In this document: piece by piece, positions 4,835 through 10,894 of the stretch
How positions within the stretch are numbered: position 1 is the first letter of the stretch
Layout: every line of letters begins with the position of its first letter
Source of the DNA: Ignavibacteria bacterium
Lineage (GTDB): Bacteria; Bacteroidota; Ignavibacteria; Tepidaquicellales; OLB5
Direction of reading: 5' to 3'
DNA: 10,894 nt
Assembly: GCA_030835005.1 (NCBI GenBank)
Contig: JAUQWT010000314.1
Span: forward strand, 1 to 10,894
The notes under the pieces: generated by a model
What the model was told of the DNA's origin: nothing
Databases searched by the model: none
Seen by the model: the letters and a program-made list of their open reading frames with translations, nothing else
Translations under genes and position numbers: made by a program

Positions 4835-6963
4835 AAATGAAAAAAAGCAGCAGCATAATGTATCTTGGATTACTTTTGTTGATAACGATTTACCAAGGGA
4901 CACTTTCCCAGCCGGTTTGGGTTACTCAAAACCCGCTGCCGCAATGCAATACCATTAACGATGTTCAGTTCATTGGAGCAAATACGGGATACTCGGCAGG
5001 CAATTATGGCACTATTTTAAAAACCATAGATGGGGGTGCCAGTTGGGTAAGCCAGAACTCAGGAACATTTGAGAACCTTAAGTCAATTTCATTTCTGAAT
5101 GCAAATACCGGTTTTATTGCCGGCGGCTTTAATACATGGATAATTCTAAAGACCACAAATGGCGGGACAAACTGGGTACTCACGAATTTAGGTAACGGCG
5201 GCGGATTCTTAAGCGTTCACTTTGCCGATCTTAATACGGGAATTGCCTGCGGCTTGGGAGGACTTTTAATGCGTACAACAAATGGCGGCGTGAACTGGAA
5301 TTTAGGCTCCTTAGCTGCTGTATCTTTTCACAGTATTTATTTAAGCTCTGCATTTACAGGTTACATTGCCGCTGCCAACGGAAACGTTTATAAGACCACA
5401 AACAGCGGATTAAACTGGGTTGTTCAATCAACAGTTGATGCAAACCCGCTCTATTCATTAAGTTTTGTTGATAGCAATAACGGATTTGCGGGCGGCTGGA
5501 ACGGTAAGATCGTAAAAACTACCAATGGCGGGGTGAACTGGAGTCTGTTAACGACAACGAACAATCAAACCATAAACGAAATTTTTGCCCGTGATCTGCT
5601 CAACGTATATGCAGCAGGCAATAATATGCGGTACCTTGCTACTACAAACGGCGGCGCGAACTGGACAGTTAACATACTTCAACAGGCAAACTATAACAAC
5701 CTAAGAAGTATTTATTATGTTGATGCAAATAAGGGTTTTCTTGGCGGAGATTACGGCACGCAATTAATTACCAATAACGGCGGGGTGAACTGGAACGCGC
5801 AATTCACGGGACCAAACGCATATGGTTTCAGCCTCAGCTTTCCTTCAGCAAGCACAGGGTATGCGGGATTATATGTTGGCAGAATGCTAAAAACAACGAA
5901 CGGAGGAAGTAACTGGAGTGTATTAATTCCCCCGGGTGGTTCCGCGAATATTGGGAATGTTCAGTTCACAGATAATAATACAGGATACTATACAATTTAC
6001 ACCAGTGATGTATATAAAACGACCGATGGAGGCGCCAACTGGAACACCCTTAATACCGGCACAGTGGAACAAATTGTAAGTTTGGTCTTTGTGAATCAAA
6101 ACACAGGCTTTGCGGCATGTAACTCAAACGGAGTTATCGTAAAAACAACTAATGCGGGCGCTAACTGGGTGACTATCAACACCGGTTTCCCGGCCTCCTC
6201 ATTCAGAAAGATATATTTCAAAGATCCTAACAACGGTTACATCTTAAACTATACATCGAATATTCTTGCTACTACGAACGCTGGACTTAACTGGGCAGAG
6301 CAGCTTACGGGAACCGTTCAGTTGCCGCAGGATATCTTTTTTGTTAACGCAAATACAGGATTCCTTACGTGCGGGCAGGGGAATTTTTTAAAGACTACCA
6401 ATGCGGGAGCTAATTGGTACATCGTAAATCCTTCTGCGGGAAATTTCAGTAAACTATATTTTGTAAATGCTGCAACAGGCTATGGCGCAGGTTTATGGGA
6501 CGGACAGGCAAACTGCAAAAGAACAACTAATGGCGGGCTGAACTGGACTAATATAAACACCGGAACAAACAATGCCATTACAGATATGGTCTTTACTGAT
6601 TCAGCCACTGGCTTTATAACGGGCGCGGGAGCAATGATATTGAAAACCACTAATGGAGGCTCCATTACAAACATTCAGCCTGTTATTAACACCATACCCG
6701 AAGGATTTTCTCTTTCGCAAAATTATCCTAACCCGTTTAACCCAACGACGAATATCGGATTTCGGATCGCCGATTTCGGATTTGTTTCATTGAGAATTTA
6801 TGATGTCTCCGGCAAGGAAATTGCTATCCTGGTAAACGAAGCCCTAAGCACCGGAGCATATAATATAGATTTTGACGCATCACAGTTTTCTACCGGAGTA
6901 TATTTCTGCAGAATAGAGACAGAGGGTCTTTCAAAAACAATTAAGATGTTGTTGGTTAAGTAA
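4831..6963 (+). CDS. Secreted Ycf48-like beta-propeller repeat protein with T9SS type A sorting domain
   Basis: 710 residues. A signal peptide (about 1-26, ending near TLSQ) exports it across the inner membrane. Residues about 41-616 contain fourteen repeats of roughly 40 residues with the core TGY.AG..G.ILKTTNGG.NW, the Ycf48/photosystem II assembly factor-like and BNR-like repeat that forms beta-propeller blades. The fourteenth lacks the closing NW, reading TTNGGSITN, so the array stops abruptly. Residues 622-710 are a T9SS type A sorting domain (FSLSQNYPNPFNPTT, then FDASQFSTGVYF, ending KMLLVK); such domains direct passage through the outer membrane and attachment or release at the cell surface. 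The ATG overlaps the stop of the ribbon-helix-helix gene; a second in-frame ATG two codons on (4837) is possible. In this organism type such proteins are usually surface or extracellular proteins of unknown ligand. The photosystem name reflects repeat family only. Confidence 0.9.
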   Translation: MKMKKSSSIMYLGLLLLITIYQGTLSQPVWVTQNPLPQCNTINDVQFIGANTGYSAGNYGTILKTIDGGASWVSQNSGTFENLKSISFLNANTGFIAGGFNTWIILKTTNGGTNWVLTNLGNGGGFLSVHFADLNTGIACGLGGLLMRTTNGGVNWNLGSLAAVSFHSIYLSSAFTGYIAAANGNVYKTTNSGLNWVVQSTVDANPLYSLSFVDSNNGFAGGWNGKIVKTTNGGVNWSLLTTTNNQTINEIFARDLLNVYAAGNNMRYLATTNGGANWTVNILQQANYNNLRSIYYVDANKGFLGGDYGTQLITNNGGVNWNAQFTGPNAYGFSLSFPSASTGYAGLYVGRMLKTTNGGSNWSVLIPPGGSANIGNVQFTDNNTGYYTIYTSDVYKTTDGGANWNTLNTGTVEQIVSLVFVNQNTGFAACNSNGVIVKTTNAGANWVTINTGFPASSFRKIYFKDPNNGYILNYTSNILATTNAGLNWAEQLTGTVQLPQDIFFVNANTGFLTCGQGNFLKTTNAGANWYIVNPSAGNFSKLYFVNAATGYGAGLWDGQANCKRTTNGGLNWTNINTGTNNAITDMVFTDSATGFITGAGAMILKTTNGGSITNIQPVINTIPEGFSLSQNYPNPFNPTTNIGFRIADFGFVSLRIYDVSGKEIAILVNEALSTGAYNIDFDASQFSTGVYFCRIETEGLSKTIKMLLVK
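6694..6960 (+). repeat. T9SS sorting-domain coding block, copy 1
   Basis: This encodes the last 89 residues of the Ycf48-like protein. By hand count it is about 70 percent identical in protein to copy 2 at 8204-8470, with long stretches identical at the DNA level, for example around the GAAATTGCTATCCTGG segment. At 6755-6782 it contains four consecutive 7-bp units of TCGGATT type. The similarity suggests duplication or gene conversion between sorting domains. Confidence 0.85.
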
Positions 6964-7017
6964 TTTTTTCTTGACCCGAAATCCCGGTTTACCGGGGAGT
7001 TTAATAAAATAGATTAT

Positions 7018-7023
7018 AGGAGG
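7018..7023 (+). promoter_or_regulatory. Strong Shine-Dalgarno site (AGGAGG)
   Basis: A full AGGAGG lies ten bases before the ATG at 7034 and fixes that start. Most other genes in the window have little or no such site, so this gene may be translated efficiently. Confidence 0.65.
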
Positions 7024-7033
7024 ATCAAACAAA

Positions 7034-8473
7034 ATGAAAAATCAATTCGTATTACTTATAATGATGCTTTTGCTTAAAGGAGCTTCTATTTCTCAATGGC
7101 AGCCGGATATCCGTCTTACAAATGACCCTTCAGGCTCGTTCACCTCATATACAAAATGTATTGCTGCAAGCGGTAACAATATACACGTTACCTGGATGGA
7201 CCTGAGAACCGGGAATCTTGAAATATTCTATAAACGCTCCACAGATGGCGGTACTTCATGGGGTGTTGATATACGTATGACAAATAACACTGTAGATTCT
7301 GATTACCCCGCAATTTCATCTTCAGGTCAGTTGGTTCATATTGTTTGGCAGGATAGACGCGATACGAATATTGAGATCTATTATAAACGCTCAGCCGATG
7401 GAGGCGCAACCTGGGGCGCGGATACACGACTGACAAACAGCCCTTTCCTTTCAGGGTATCCATCTGTATCCTCATCCGGATCAGATGTACATGTTGTATG
7501 GTATGATACACGTGATCTTAACGCAGAGATCTATTATAAACATTCAACCAATGGAGGGTTAAGCTGGGGCGCCGATACCCGTCTTACAAATAATCCTGCA
7601 GGTTCAGAGTATCCTTCAATATCAACATCGGGTACTTTTGTGCATGTTGTATGGTTTGATAACCGCAATACGAATAATGTAATATATTACAAACGCTCTA
7701 CAGATAATGGTATAAGCTGGGGAGCAGATACAAGGGTAACATATACCACTTATGATTGCCGGTTTCCGTCAGTTTCAGCATCTGGTTCGTCAGTTCATGT
7801 TGCCTGGAGTGATCCGCGAAACTCCAACATGGAAATATACTATAATAGTTCTACCGATGGCGGTACAACCTGGGGAGGTTTTGATACACGGCTTACACCT
7901 AATTCAGCCAATTCTGAGCACCCTTCAATTTCTGCATCCGGCTTAAATGTACATTTAGTATATGAAAATAATCAAAACACTAATCTGCAGATCTATTACA
8001 GAAAGTCAACTAACGCAGGTTTAAACTGGTCCGGGGAAACCAGATTAACCAATACCGCATATACATCAGCGCGCCCATCTGTTGCGGTATCAGGAAATGT
8101 AGTGCATGCTGTTTGGCATGATAGCCGTAACGTGAATGAAGATATATACTACAAACGCGACCTCATGGGCAACCCTGTTGGCGTAACTGGTAACAGTTCG
8201 GGTATTCCAAAAGATTTTTCACTTTCGCAAAACTACCCTAACCCGTTTAATCCAACGACAAGTATCGGATTTCGGATCGCGGATTTCGGATTTGTATCAG
8301 TAAAAGTATTTGATATTACAGGAAAAGAAATTGCTATCCTGGTAAACGAAGATCTAAGCGCCGGAGCATATAATGTAGATTTTGATGCTTCACAATATTC
8401 CAGCGGTATTTATTTTTACAGCATGAAAACCGGAAATTATTCCGGGACCAGAAAAATGGTTCTTATCAAATGA
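7034..8473 (+). CDS. Secreted Asp-box (sialidase-like) repeat protein with T9SS type A sorting domain
   Basis: 479 residues. The signal peptide is about 1-20, ending near ASIS. Residues about 35-380 contain six full repeats of about 50 residues and a partial seventh. Each has the pattern YPSIS.SG..VHVVW.D.R..N.EIYYKRSTDGG.SWGADTRLTN; the STDGG.SWG core is the Asp-box seen in BNR/sialidase-type beta-propellers. Six to seven blades fit one closed propeller. In repeat 6 several conserved positions are changed (VYENNQ in place of VW.D.R). No sialidase catalytic Arg triad or Glu/Tyr pair can be assigned, so enzymatic activity is not supported; a binding or adhesion role is more likely. Residues 391-479 are a T9SS type A sorting domain ending KMVLIK. 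It follows the Ycf48-like gene by 70 bases, with a small CCCGG/CCGGG hairpin (6983-6996) between, and has a strong AGGAGG before its ATG. Confidence 0.9.
   Translation: MKNQFVLLIMMLLLKGASISQWQPDIRLTNDPSGSFTSYTKCIAASGNNIHVTWMDLRTGNLEIFYKRSTDGGTSWGVDIRMTNNTVDSDYPAISSSGQLVHIVWQDRRDTNIEIYYKRSADGGATWGADTRLTNSPFLSGYPSVSSSGSDVHVVWYDTRDLNAEIYYKHSTNGGLSWGADTRLTNNPAGSEYPSISTSGTFVHVVWFDNRNTNNVIYYKRSTDNGISWGADTRVTYTTYDCRFPSVSASGSSVHVAWSDPRNSNMEIYYNSSTDGGTTWGGFDTRLTPNSANSEHPSISASGLNVHLVYENNQNTNLQIYYRKSTNAGLNWSGETRLTNTAYTSARPSVAVSGNVVHAVWHDSRNVNEDIYYKRDLMGNPVGVTGNSSGIPKDFSLSQNYPNPFNPTTSIGFRIADFGFVSVKVFDITGKEIAILVNEDLSAGAYNVDFDASQYSSGIYFYSMKTGNYSGTRKMVLIK
8204..8470 (+). repeat. T9SS sorting-domain coding block, copy 2
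   Basis: This encodes the last 89 residues of the Asp-box protein and matches copy 1 at 6694-6960. The four 7-bp TCGGATT-type units recur here at 8265-8292, with the third unit reading GCGGATT instead of GCCGATT. The DNA match is strongest in this segment and in the KEIAILVNE coding part, and falls away towards the C-terminus. Confidence 0.85.
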
Positions 8474-8516
8474 TTAATTTAATAATGCATCTTTGATTTA
8501 AAATAAACTAACTATC

Positions 8517-9452
8517 ATGATAAAAAATATCAAATTTCTGCTTTTACTTTCCATGCTGCTGCCCATGTTACTTGCAGCAACTGCATCAGCAAATGCGTTC
8601 AGTCCGCTGAAGTACGGGATTGACACTCACGATTCACTGCTCTTTGATGGCGGCAATACGATGTCACAAAAAACAATTGTGGCAGTGAAAAAAAATTGTT
8701 ATATCCAGGTAAAAGCTTTGAAAGGAACTGTAATTGGAGAAGTGATTAAAAAGGAAATTGTTCCTGCCTGCGGAGTAAATGAAACGCTTTATACATCAAA
8801 GATCACGGAACTTAAGGTAGGAGATATTCTGGCAGAAGGTTCTCAAGTTCTTACTTCATTAGGCAGCGATGTTGGTATTGGAATTTATTTATCTACCGAT
8901 GAAAGTGAACCGATCAAATTTACTTCAATGTTCTTAACTCTCGGGGAAGAATCAGAAATTAAATTACCATTAATTAATGCTCTCTGCGGGCGCCTTGAAG
9001 AACACCTCCATCAGCCGGAAATACCGGTCATAAAGGGAGTGGTTACATACGAAGATGAACCGGGGACGAAACCAAAGTTTAAAACAAAAGGAAAAAGATC
9101 ATCTGTAAAACACACAAAGACCCGTTACTCGCATGAAGTGAAATTTGATGGTACTGATACCGTAGATGTAATCAGGGTTTACGAAGGCGCAGTTGAAGTT
9201 TCAATGGAAAAGATAGATACTGACGATGGAGATATGACAAAAAAAATGGAGAAACTTGGCGAGGATATGCAGTCAGGTAAACTAACCGCTGAGGAAATAC
9301 AGGCTAAAATGACTGAATTCCAGGACTACGGGCAAAAGATAAATGAACTTATACAGCCGTTAAATGTTGATGAGGGTTTCAAATGCACAGTAACTAAGAA
9401 CTCAAGGATAGTTGAGCCGCTGGGACCGGGAGATGAAGATACTAAAAAATAA
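8517..9452 (+). CDS. Secreted FecR-like domain protein
   Basis: 311 residues with a signal peptide at about 1-26 (Leu-rich core, ATASANA end). Residues about 98-230 resemble the secreted FecR-like beta domain: LKVGDILAEGSQVLTS (the usual '.VGD.L.EGD.I.T' start), FLTLGEESEIKLP, a central VIKGVVTYE strand, and DVIRVYEGAVEVS, the characteristic closing strand. Between closing strand and C-terminus a charged helical segment (237-281, DDGDMTKKMEKLGEDMQSG onward) is inserted before LNVDEGFKCTVTKN, which looks like the remaining FecR-like strand pair. Classical FecR proteins are inner-membrane anti-sigma regulators; this one lacks a central membrane helix and is probably periplasmic or secreted, so a signalling role is not implied. 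It has Cys61, Cys85, Cys157 and Cys290. It lies 43 bases after the Asp-box gene and may be co-transcribed. The ATG begins directly with the signal peptide. Confidence 0.65.
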   Translation: MIKNIKFLLLLSMLLPMLLAATASANAFSPLKYGIDTHDSLLFDGGNTMSQKTIVAVKKNCYIQVKALKGTVIGEVIKKEIVPACGVNETLYTSKITELKVGDILAEGSQVLTSLGSDVGIGIYLSTDESEPIKFTSMFLTLGEESEIKLPLINALCGRLEEHLHQPEIPVIKGVVTYEDEPGTKPKFKTKGKRSSVKHTKTRYSHEVKFDGTDTVDVIRVYEGAVEVSMEKIDTDDGDMTKKMEKLGEDMQSGKLTAEEIQAKMTEFQDYGQKINELIQPLNVDEGFKCTVTKNSRIVEPLGPGDEDTKK

Positions 9453-9527
9453 ATACGCAAAAAATAAGAATGGTTTAGTATTCCGGTTGCTTTTTGAGGT
9501 TGACTCTTTTTTTCGGGGCGGGAGTAT

Positions 9528-9785
9528 TCACTTTCCCTGGAAGGTACCCATCACCGTGCCGTCAATTGAGATGATCTTCACAACCGTTTTTCCTGTGGCA
9601 TCTTTTTCTGCTTTCACTTTTGCCATAACTTCGCCATCATCGCCGGTAAGAATTATACTTTTAGCGGAAATGGTGTCATAGTGAGCGGTAATATCATTGC
9701 TGCAAGCTACAAAATAAAAAACGAATACAACCAGCGTTATTATAACAATAGCAATGTATATAAGTTTTTTCATAAAATGTTCCAT
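9528..9785 (-). CDS. Small lipoprotein of unknown function
   Basis: 85 residues from the ATG at 9785 (MEHFMKKLIY), or 81 from the ATG at 9773 (MKKLIY). The first is favoured by AGGAAG ten bases upstream; the second gives a more typical signal peptide. A long hydrophobic run (LIYIAIVIITLVVFVFYFV) ends in ACSN, giving a lipidated Cys at 24 counted from MKK. The mature part of about 58 residues contains a pattern repeated twice: AKSIILTGDDGEVMAKV and VVKIISIDGTVMGTF, each a strand, a D-G turn and a strand. This resembles short beta-repeat envelope proteins carrying 'L.D.DGK..A.L' units, but I cannot name the family. It converges with the FecR-like gene, leaving 75 bases between the stops. Function unknown. 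Confidence 0.65.
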   Translation of the reverse strand: MEHFMKKLIYIAIVIITLVVFVFYFVACSNDITAHYDTISAKSIILTGDDGEVMAKVKAEKDATGKTVVKIISIDGTVMGTFQGK

Positions 9786-9875
9786 GATTTTTATTCTTCC
9801 TAAAGCCAATATATTTTAATGCCTCGTAAATTAAAATCCAACATTCTTTCGTCATGGCAGTGCAATACAGATCAT

Positions 9876-9909
9876 AAAAAACCCCGCTCTATCTAATAGA
9901 AGCGGGGTT
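9876..9909 (-). terminator. Intrinsic terminator of the 9953-10591 gene
   Basis: AACCCCGCT (9880-9888) pairs perfectly with AGCGGGGTT (9901-9909). The stem can continue as TCTAT (9888-9892) with ATAGA (9896-9900) if one A bulges, leaving a three-base loop. On the minus strand the hairpin is followed by a run of six T (9881-9876). It begins 43 bases after the stop of the minus-strand gene, as expected for its terminator. Confidence 0.9.
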
Positions 9910-9916
9910 CCCGACC

Positions 9917-9931
9917 CGGGCAAAATGCCCG
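9917..9931. other. Second small hairpin before the terminator
   Basis: CGGGC (9917-9921) and GCCCG (9927-9931) form a five-base perfect stem around AAAAT. It lies between the stop codon of the minus-strand gene and the main terminator. On the plus strand it is followed by GCGCGTTTTC, so it could act weakly in that direction, but no plus-strand gene ends nearby. Confidence 0.4.
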
Positions 9932-9952
9932 CGCGTTTTCTTTCGTAATACT

Positions 9953-10591
9953 TTAATCTTTCTTTACTTTTTCCAATATAGTAAGCTTATCGCCATCTAC
10001 TTTAAATGACATTGATTCGCTCCAGCGGCTTACTGAGTTTTCCTTAATGTTCAGCTTAAGCCCCTTAAGGCTTACCTTTACAATATTATCTGCGGTAGAA
10101 ATTTTCACTTCATCAAAAGTCTTTTCAACAGTAGAAGGAAGTGTGGGGCGGCAATTTTCGATCTGGCTTACAATAGATGCCTCATCGCGGAACCAGTTCT
10201 TCAGGAAGATCTTATTGGATTCGCTGCACTGGTAGCTCATATTAAGCGCTGATAAGATCTTGCATTTCACATTTTCTTTGCTGCCTTCGGTAAAGCACTC
10301 ATTACCTATTGTTGAGGCAAGGTAGCCAAGCACTGCTTTTTCGGGTTCGCTTATAGAAGCAAAATAATTCTCATCAAGCTTGATGATGTTAACGCTCGCC
10401 TTTAATGAGGGGTCATAAACATCCTCACGCCAGATGACCTTTGTCATATGACTTTTGGATTCCCTGAAATCCATGACCGGAGTCATGTCATCATCGCCGC
10501 CTGCCTTTAGTTCGCTTTGGATAAAAACTGCTGCAATAACAAGTATTGCCAGAAAGATCATGTGCGGAATGAATCTATTTATCTTGTGCAT
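9953..10591 (-). CDS. Secreted or membrane-anchored protein of unknown function
   Basis: 212 residues. Residues 9-30 form a hydrophobic signal (PHMIFLAILVIAAVF) that may be cleaved after ELKA or remain as an anchor, with the rest outside the cytoplasm. The body is mixed: a strand-rich segment (50-75), a helical segment (82-145) with Cys99, Cys110, Cys122 and Cys147 spaced so that two disulfides are possible, and a strand-rich end (155-210, with VKVSLKGLKLNI and SFKVDGDKLTILEK). No family was recognised and no catalytic motif is visible. The ATG is supported by a strong GGGGAGG on the minus strand (10603-10597), five bases before it. The gene is followed by a clear terminator, so it ends its transcription unit. 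Confidence 0.8.
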   Translation of the reverse strand: MHKINRFIPHMIFLAILVIAAVFIQSELKAGGDDDMTPVMDFRESKSHMTKVIWREDVYDPSLKASVNIIKLDENYFASISEPEKAVLGYLASTIGNECFTEGSKENVKCKILSALNMSYQCSESNKIFLKNWFRDEASIVSQIENCRPTLPSTVEKTFDEVKISTADNIVKVSLKGLKLNIKENSVSRWSESMSFKVDGDKLTILEKVKKD

Positions 10592-10635
10592 AACCGCCTC
10601 CCCATAAAATGAATATGCTAACTTAATTAATTAAC

Positions 10636-10643
10636 TAAAGATA
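10636..10643 (-). promoter_or_regulatory. Weak candidate promoter box upstream of the 10591 gene
   Basis: The minus strand reads TATCTTTA, seven of eight positions of the Bacteroidota TAnnTTTG box counting the free bases, 44 bases before the ATG. Just downstream lies a 12-bp palindrome TTAATTAATTAA (10623-10634). Low complexity makes both of limited weight. Confidence 0.2.
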
Positions 10644-10723
10644 GCAAATCAAGATGGCAAAGTACTTAGCGGATTTCGTGATATTTTAAGTGTTTGTTTT
10701 GCGCGGGATAATCAGGAATATCT

Positions 10724-10894
10724 CTATTTTGATGCAATGATCATGAATCTATCGAGAGTGCTTTTGAAACTGCCTTCCTCTTGAATAAGCAGGTTTGCTA
10801 CCTCCAGTTCTTTGCGGTATTTCTCTTTCGAAAAATCAGGAATAAGCCAATTGATGACGTTTAGATAAGATATCAGGGCTTCAATATCAGCGAA
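10724..10894 (-). CDS. C-terminal end of an unidentified protein, cut by the window edge
   Basis: On the minus strand a frame is open from the window edge to a TAG at 10726-10724, giving 56 residues that begin FADIEALISYLNV and end with TLDRFMIIASK. The composition is normal for a soluble protein, helical in prediction, with EKYRKELEVANLLIQEEGSF in the middle. The sequence ends 132 bases before the next gene on the same strand. I do not recognise the family from this tail. Confidence 0.55.
   Translation of the reverse strand, partial: FADIEALISYLNVINWLIPDFSKEKYRKELEVANLLIQEEGSFKSTLDRFMIIASK

Noticed and set aside
4831..6963. The Ycf48-like repeats as evidence for photosynthesis
   Set aside because: The repeat family is widespread in secreted proteins; the signal peptide and sorting domain place this protein outside the cell, and no photosystem gene is present.
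6983..6996. CCCGG/CCGGG hairpin between the two T9SS genes as a terminator
   Set aside because: The stem is five pairs only and is followed by GAGTTTAATAAAA rather than a T-run, so termination is not convincing; it may be an mRNA-processing or spacing element.
7188..7511. Minus-strand open frame inside the Asp-box repeat gene
   Set aside because: It is a by-product of the repetitive codon pattern on the other strand.
7034..8473. The Asp-box protein as an active sialidase
   Set aside because: Asp-boxes are structural; the catalytic residues of sialidases could not be placed.

Overview
The window looks like chromosomal DNA from a Bacteroidota/Chlorobi-group bacterium, most likely an Ignavibacteria-type lineage. 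The strongest evidence is a pair of secreted proteins (4831-6963 and 7034-8473). Both end in the type A C-terminal sorting domain of the type IX secretion system (T9SS), with SLSQNYPNPFNP followed by an FDAS..S.G.YF block, in the style typical of Ignavibacteria. Other hints are moderate-to-low GC, mostly weak Shine-Dalgarno sites, and a few boxes resembling the TAnnTTTG promoter element of Bacteroidota. The assignment is inferred from protein style; no marker gene is present.

Layout. 1-330 is the end of a plus-strand gene with a YbjN / type III-chaperone-like fold. 331-858 is a gene-free stretch with a nested inverted repeat and a degenerate 8-11 bp tandem repeat. 859-4435 is a minus-strand block read as: helical TPR-like protein (4435-2972), DUF4126-type membrane protein (2875-2297), and caspase-like lipoprotein with C-terminal Tudor-like repeats (2190-859). 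A regulatory-looking divergent region (4436-4630) carries two perfect inverted repeats. 4631-9452 is a plus-strand cluster: a ribbon-helix-helix DNA-binding protein, a Ycf48-repeat T9SS protein overlapping it by 4 bp, an Asp-box repeat T9SS protein, and a secreted FecR-like protein. 9528-10894 returns to the minus strand: a small lipoprotein, a secreted cysteine-containing protein of unknown function followed by a clear intrinsic terminator, and the C-terminus of an unidentified protein cut by the window edge.

How the parts may work together. The window is dominated by envelope and secreted proteins; nothing in it is recognisably metabolic. The plus-strand cluster may be one transcription unit in which the ribbon-helix-helix protein regulates itself and the surface beta-propeller proteins, using the inverted repeat just downstream of a candidate promoter; this is inference. 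The most unusual architecture is the lipoprotein that joins a caspase-type peptidase domain (His130/Cys181 dyad), an EF-hand-like calcium loop and two to three Tudor/agenet-like modules. No tRNA, rRNA, CRISPR array, transposase or phage gene was seen.
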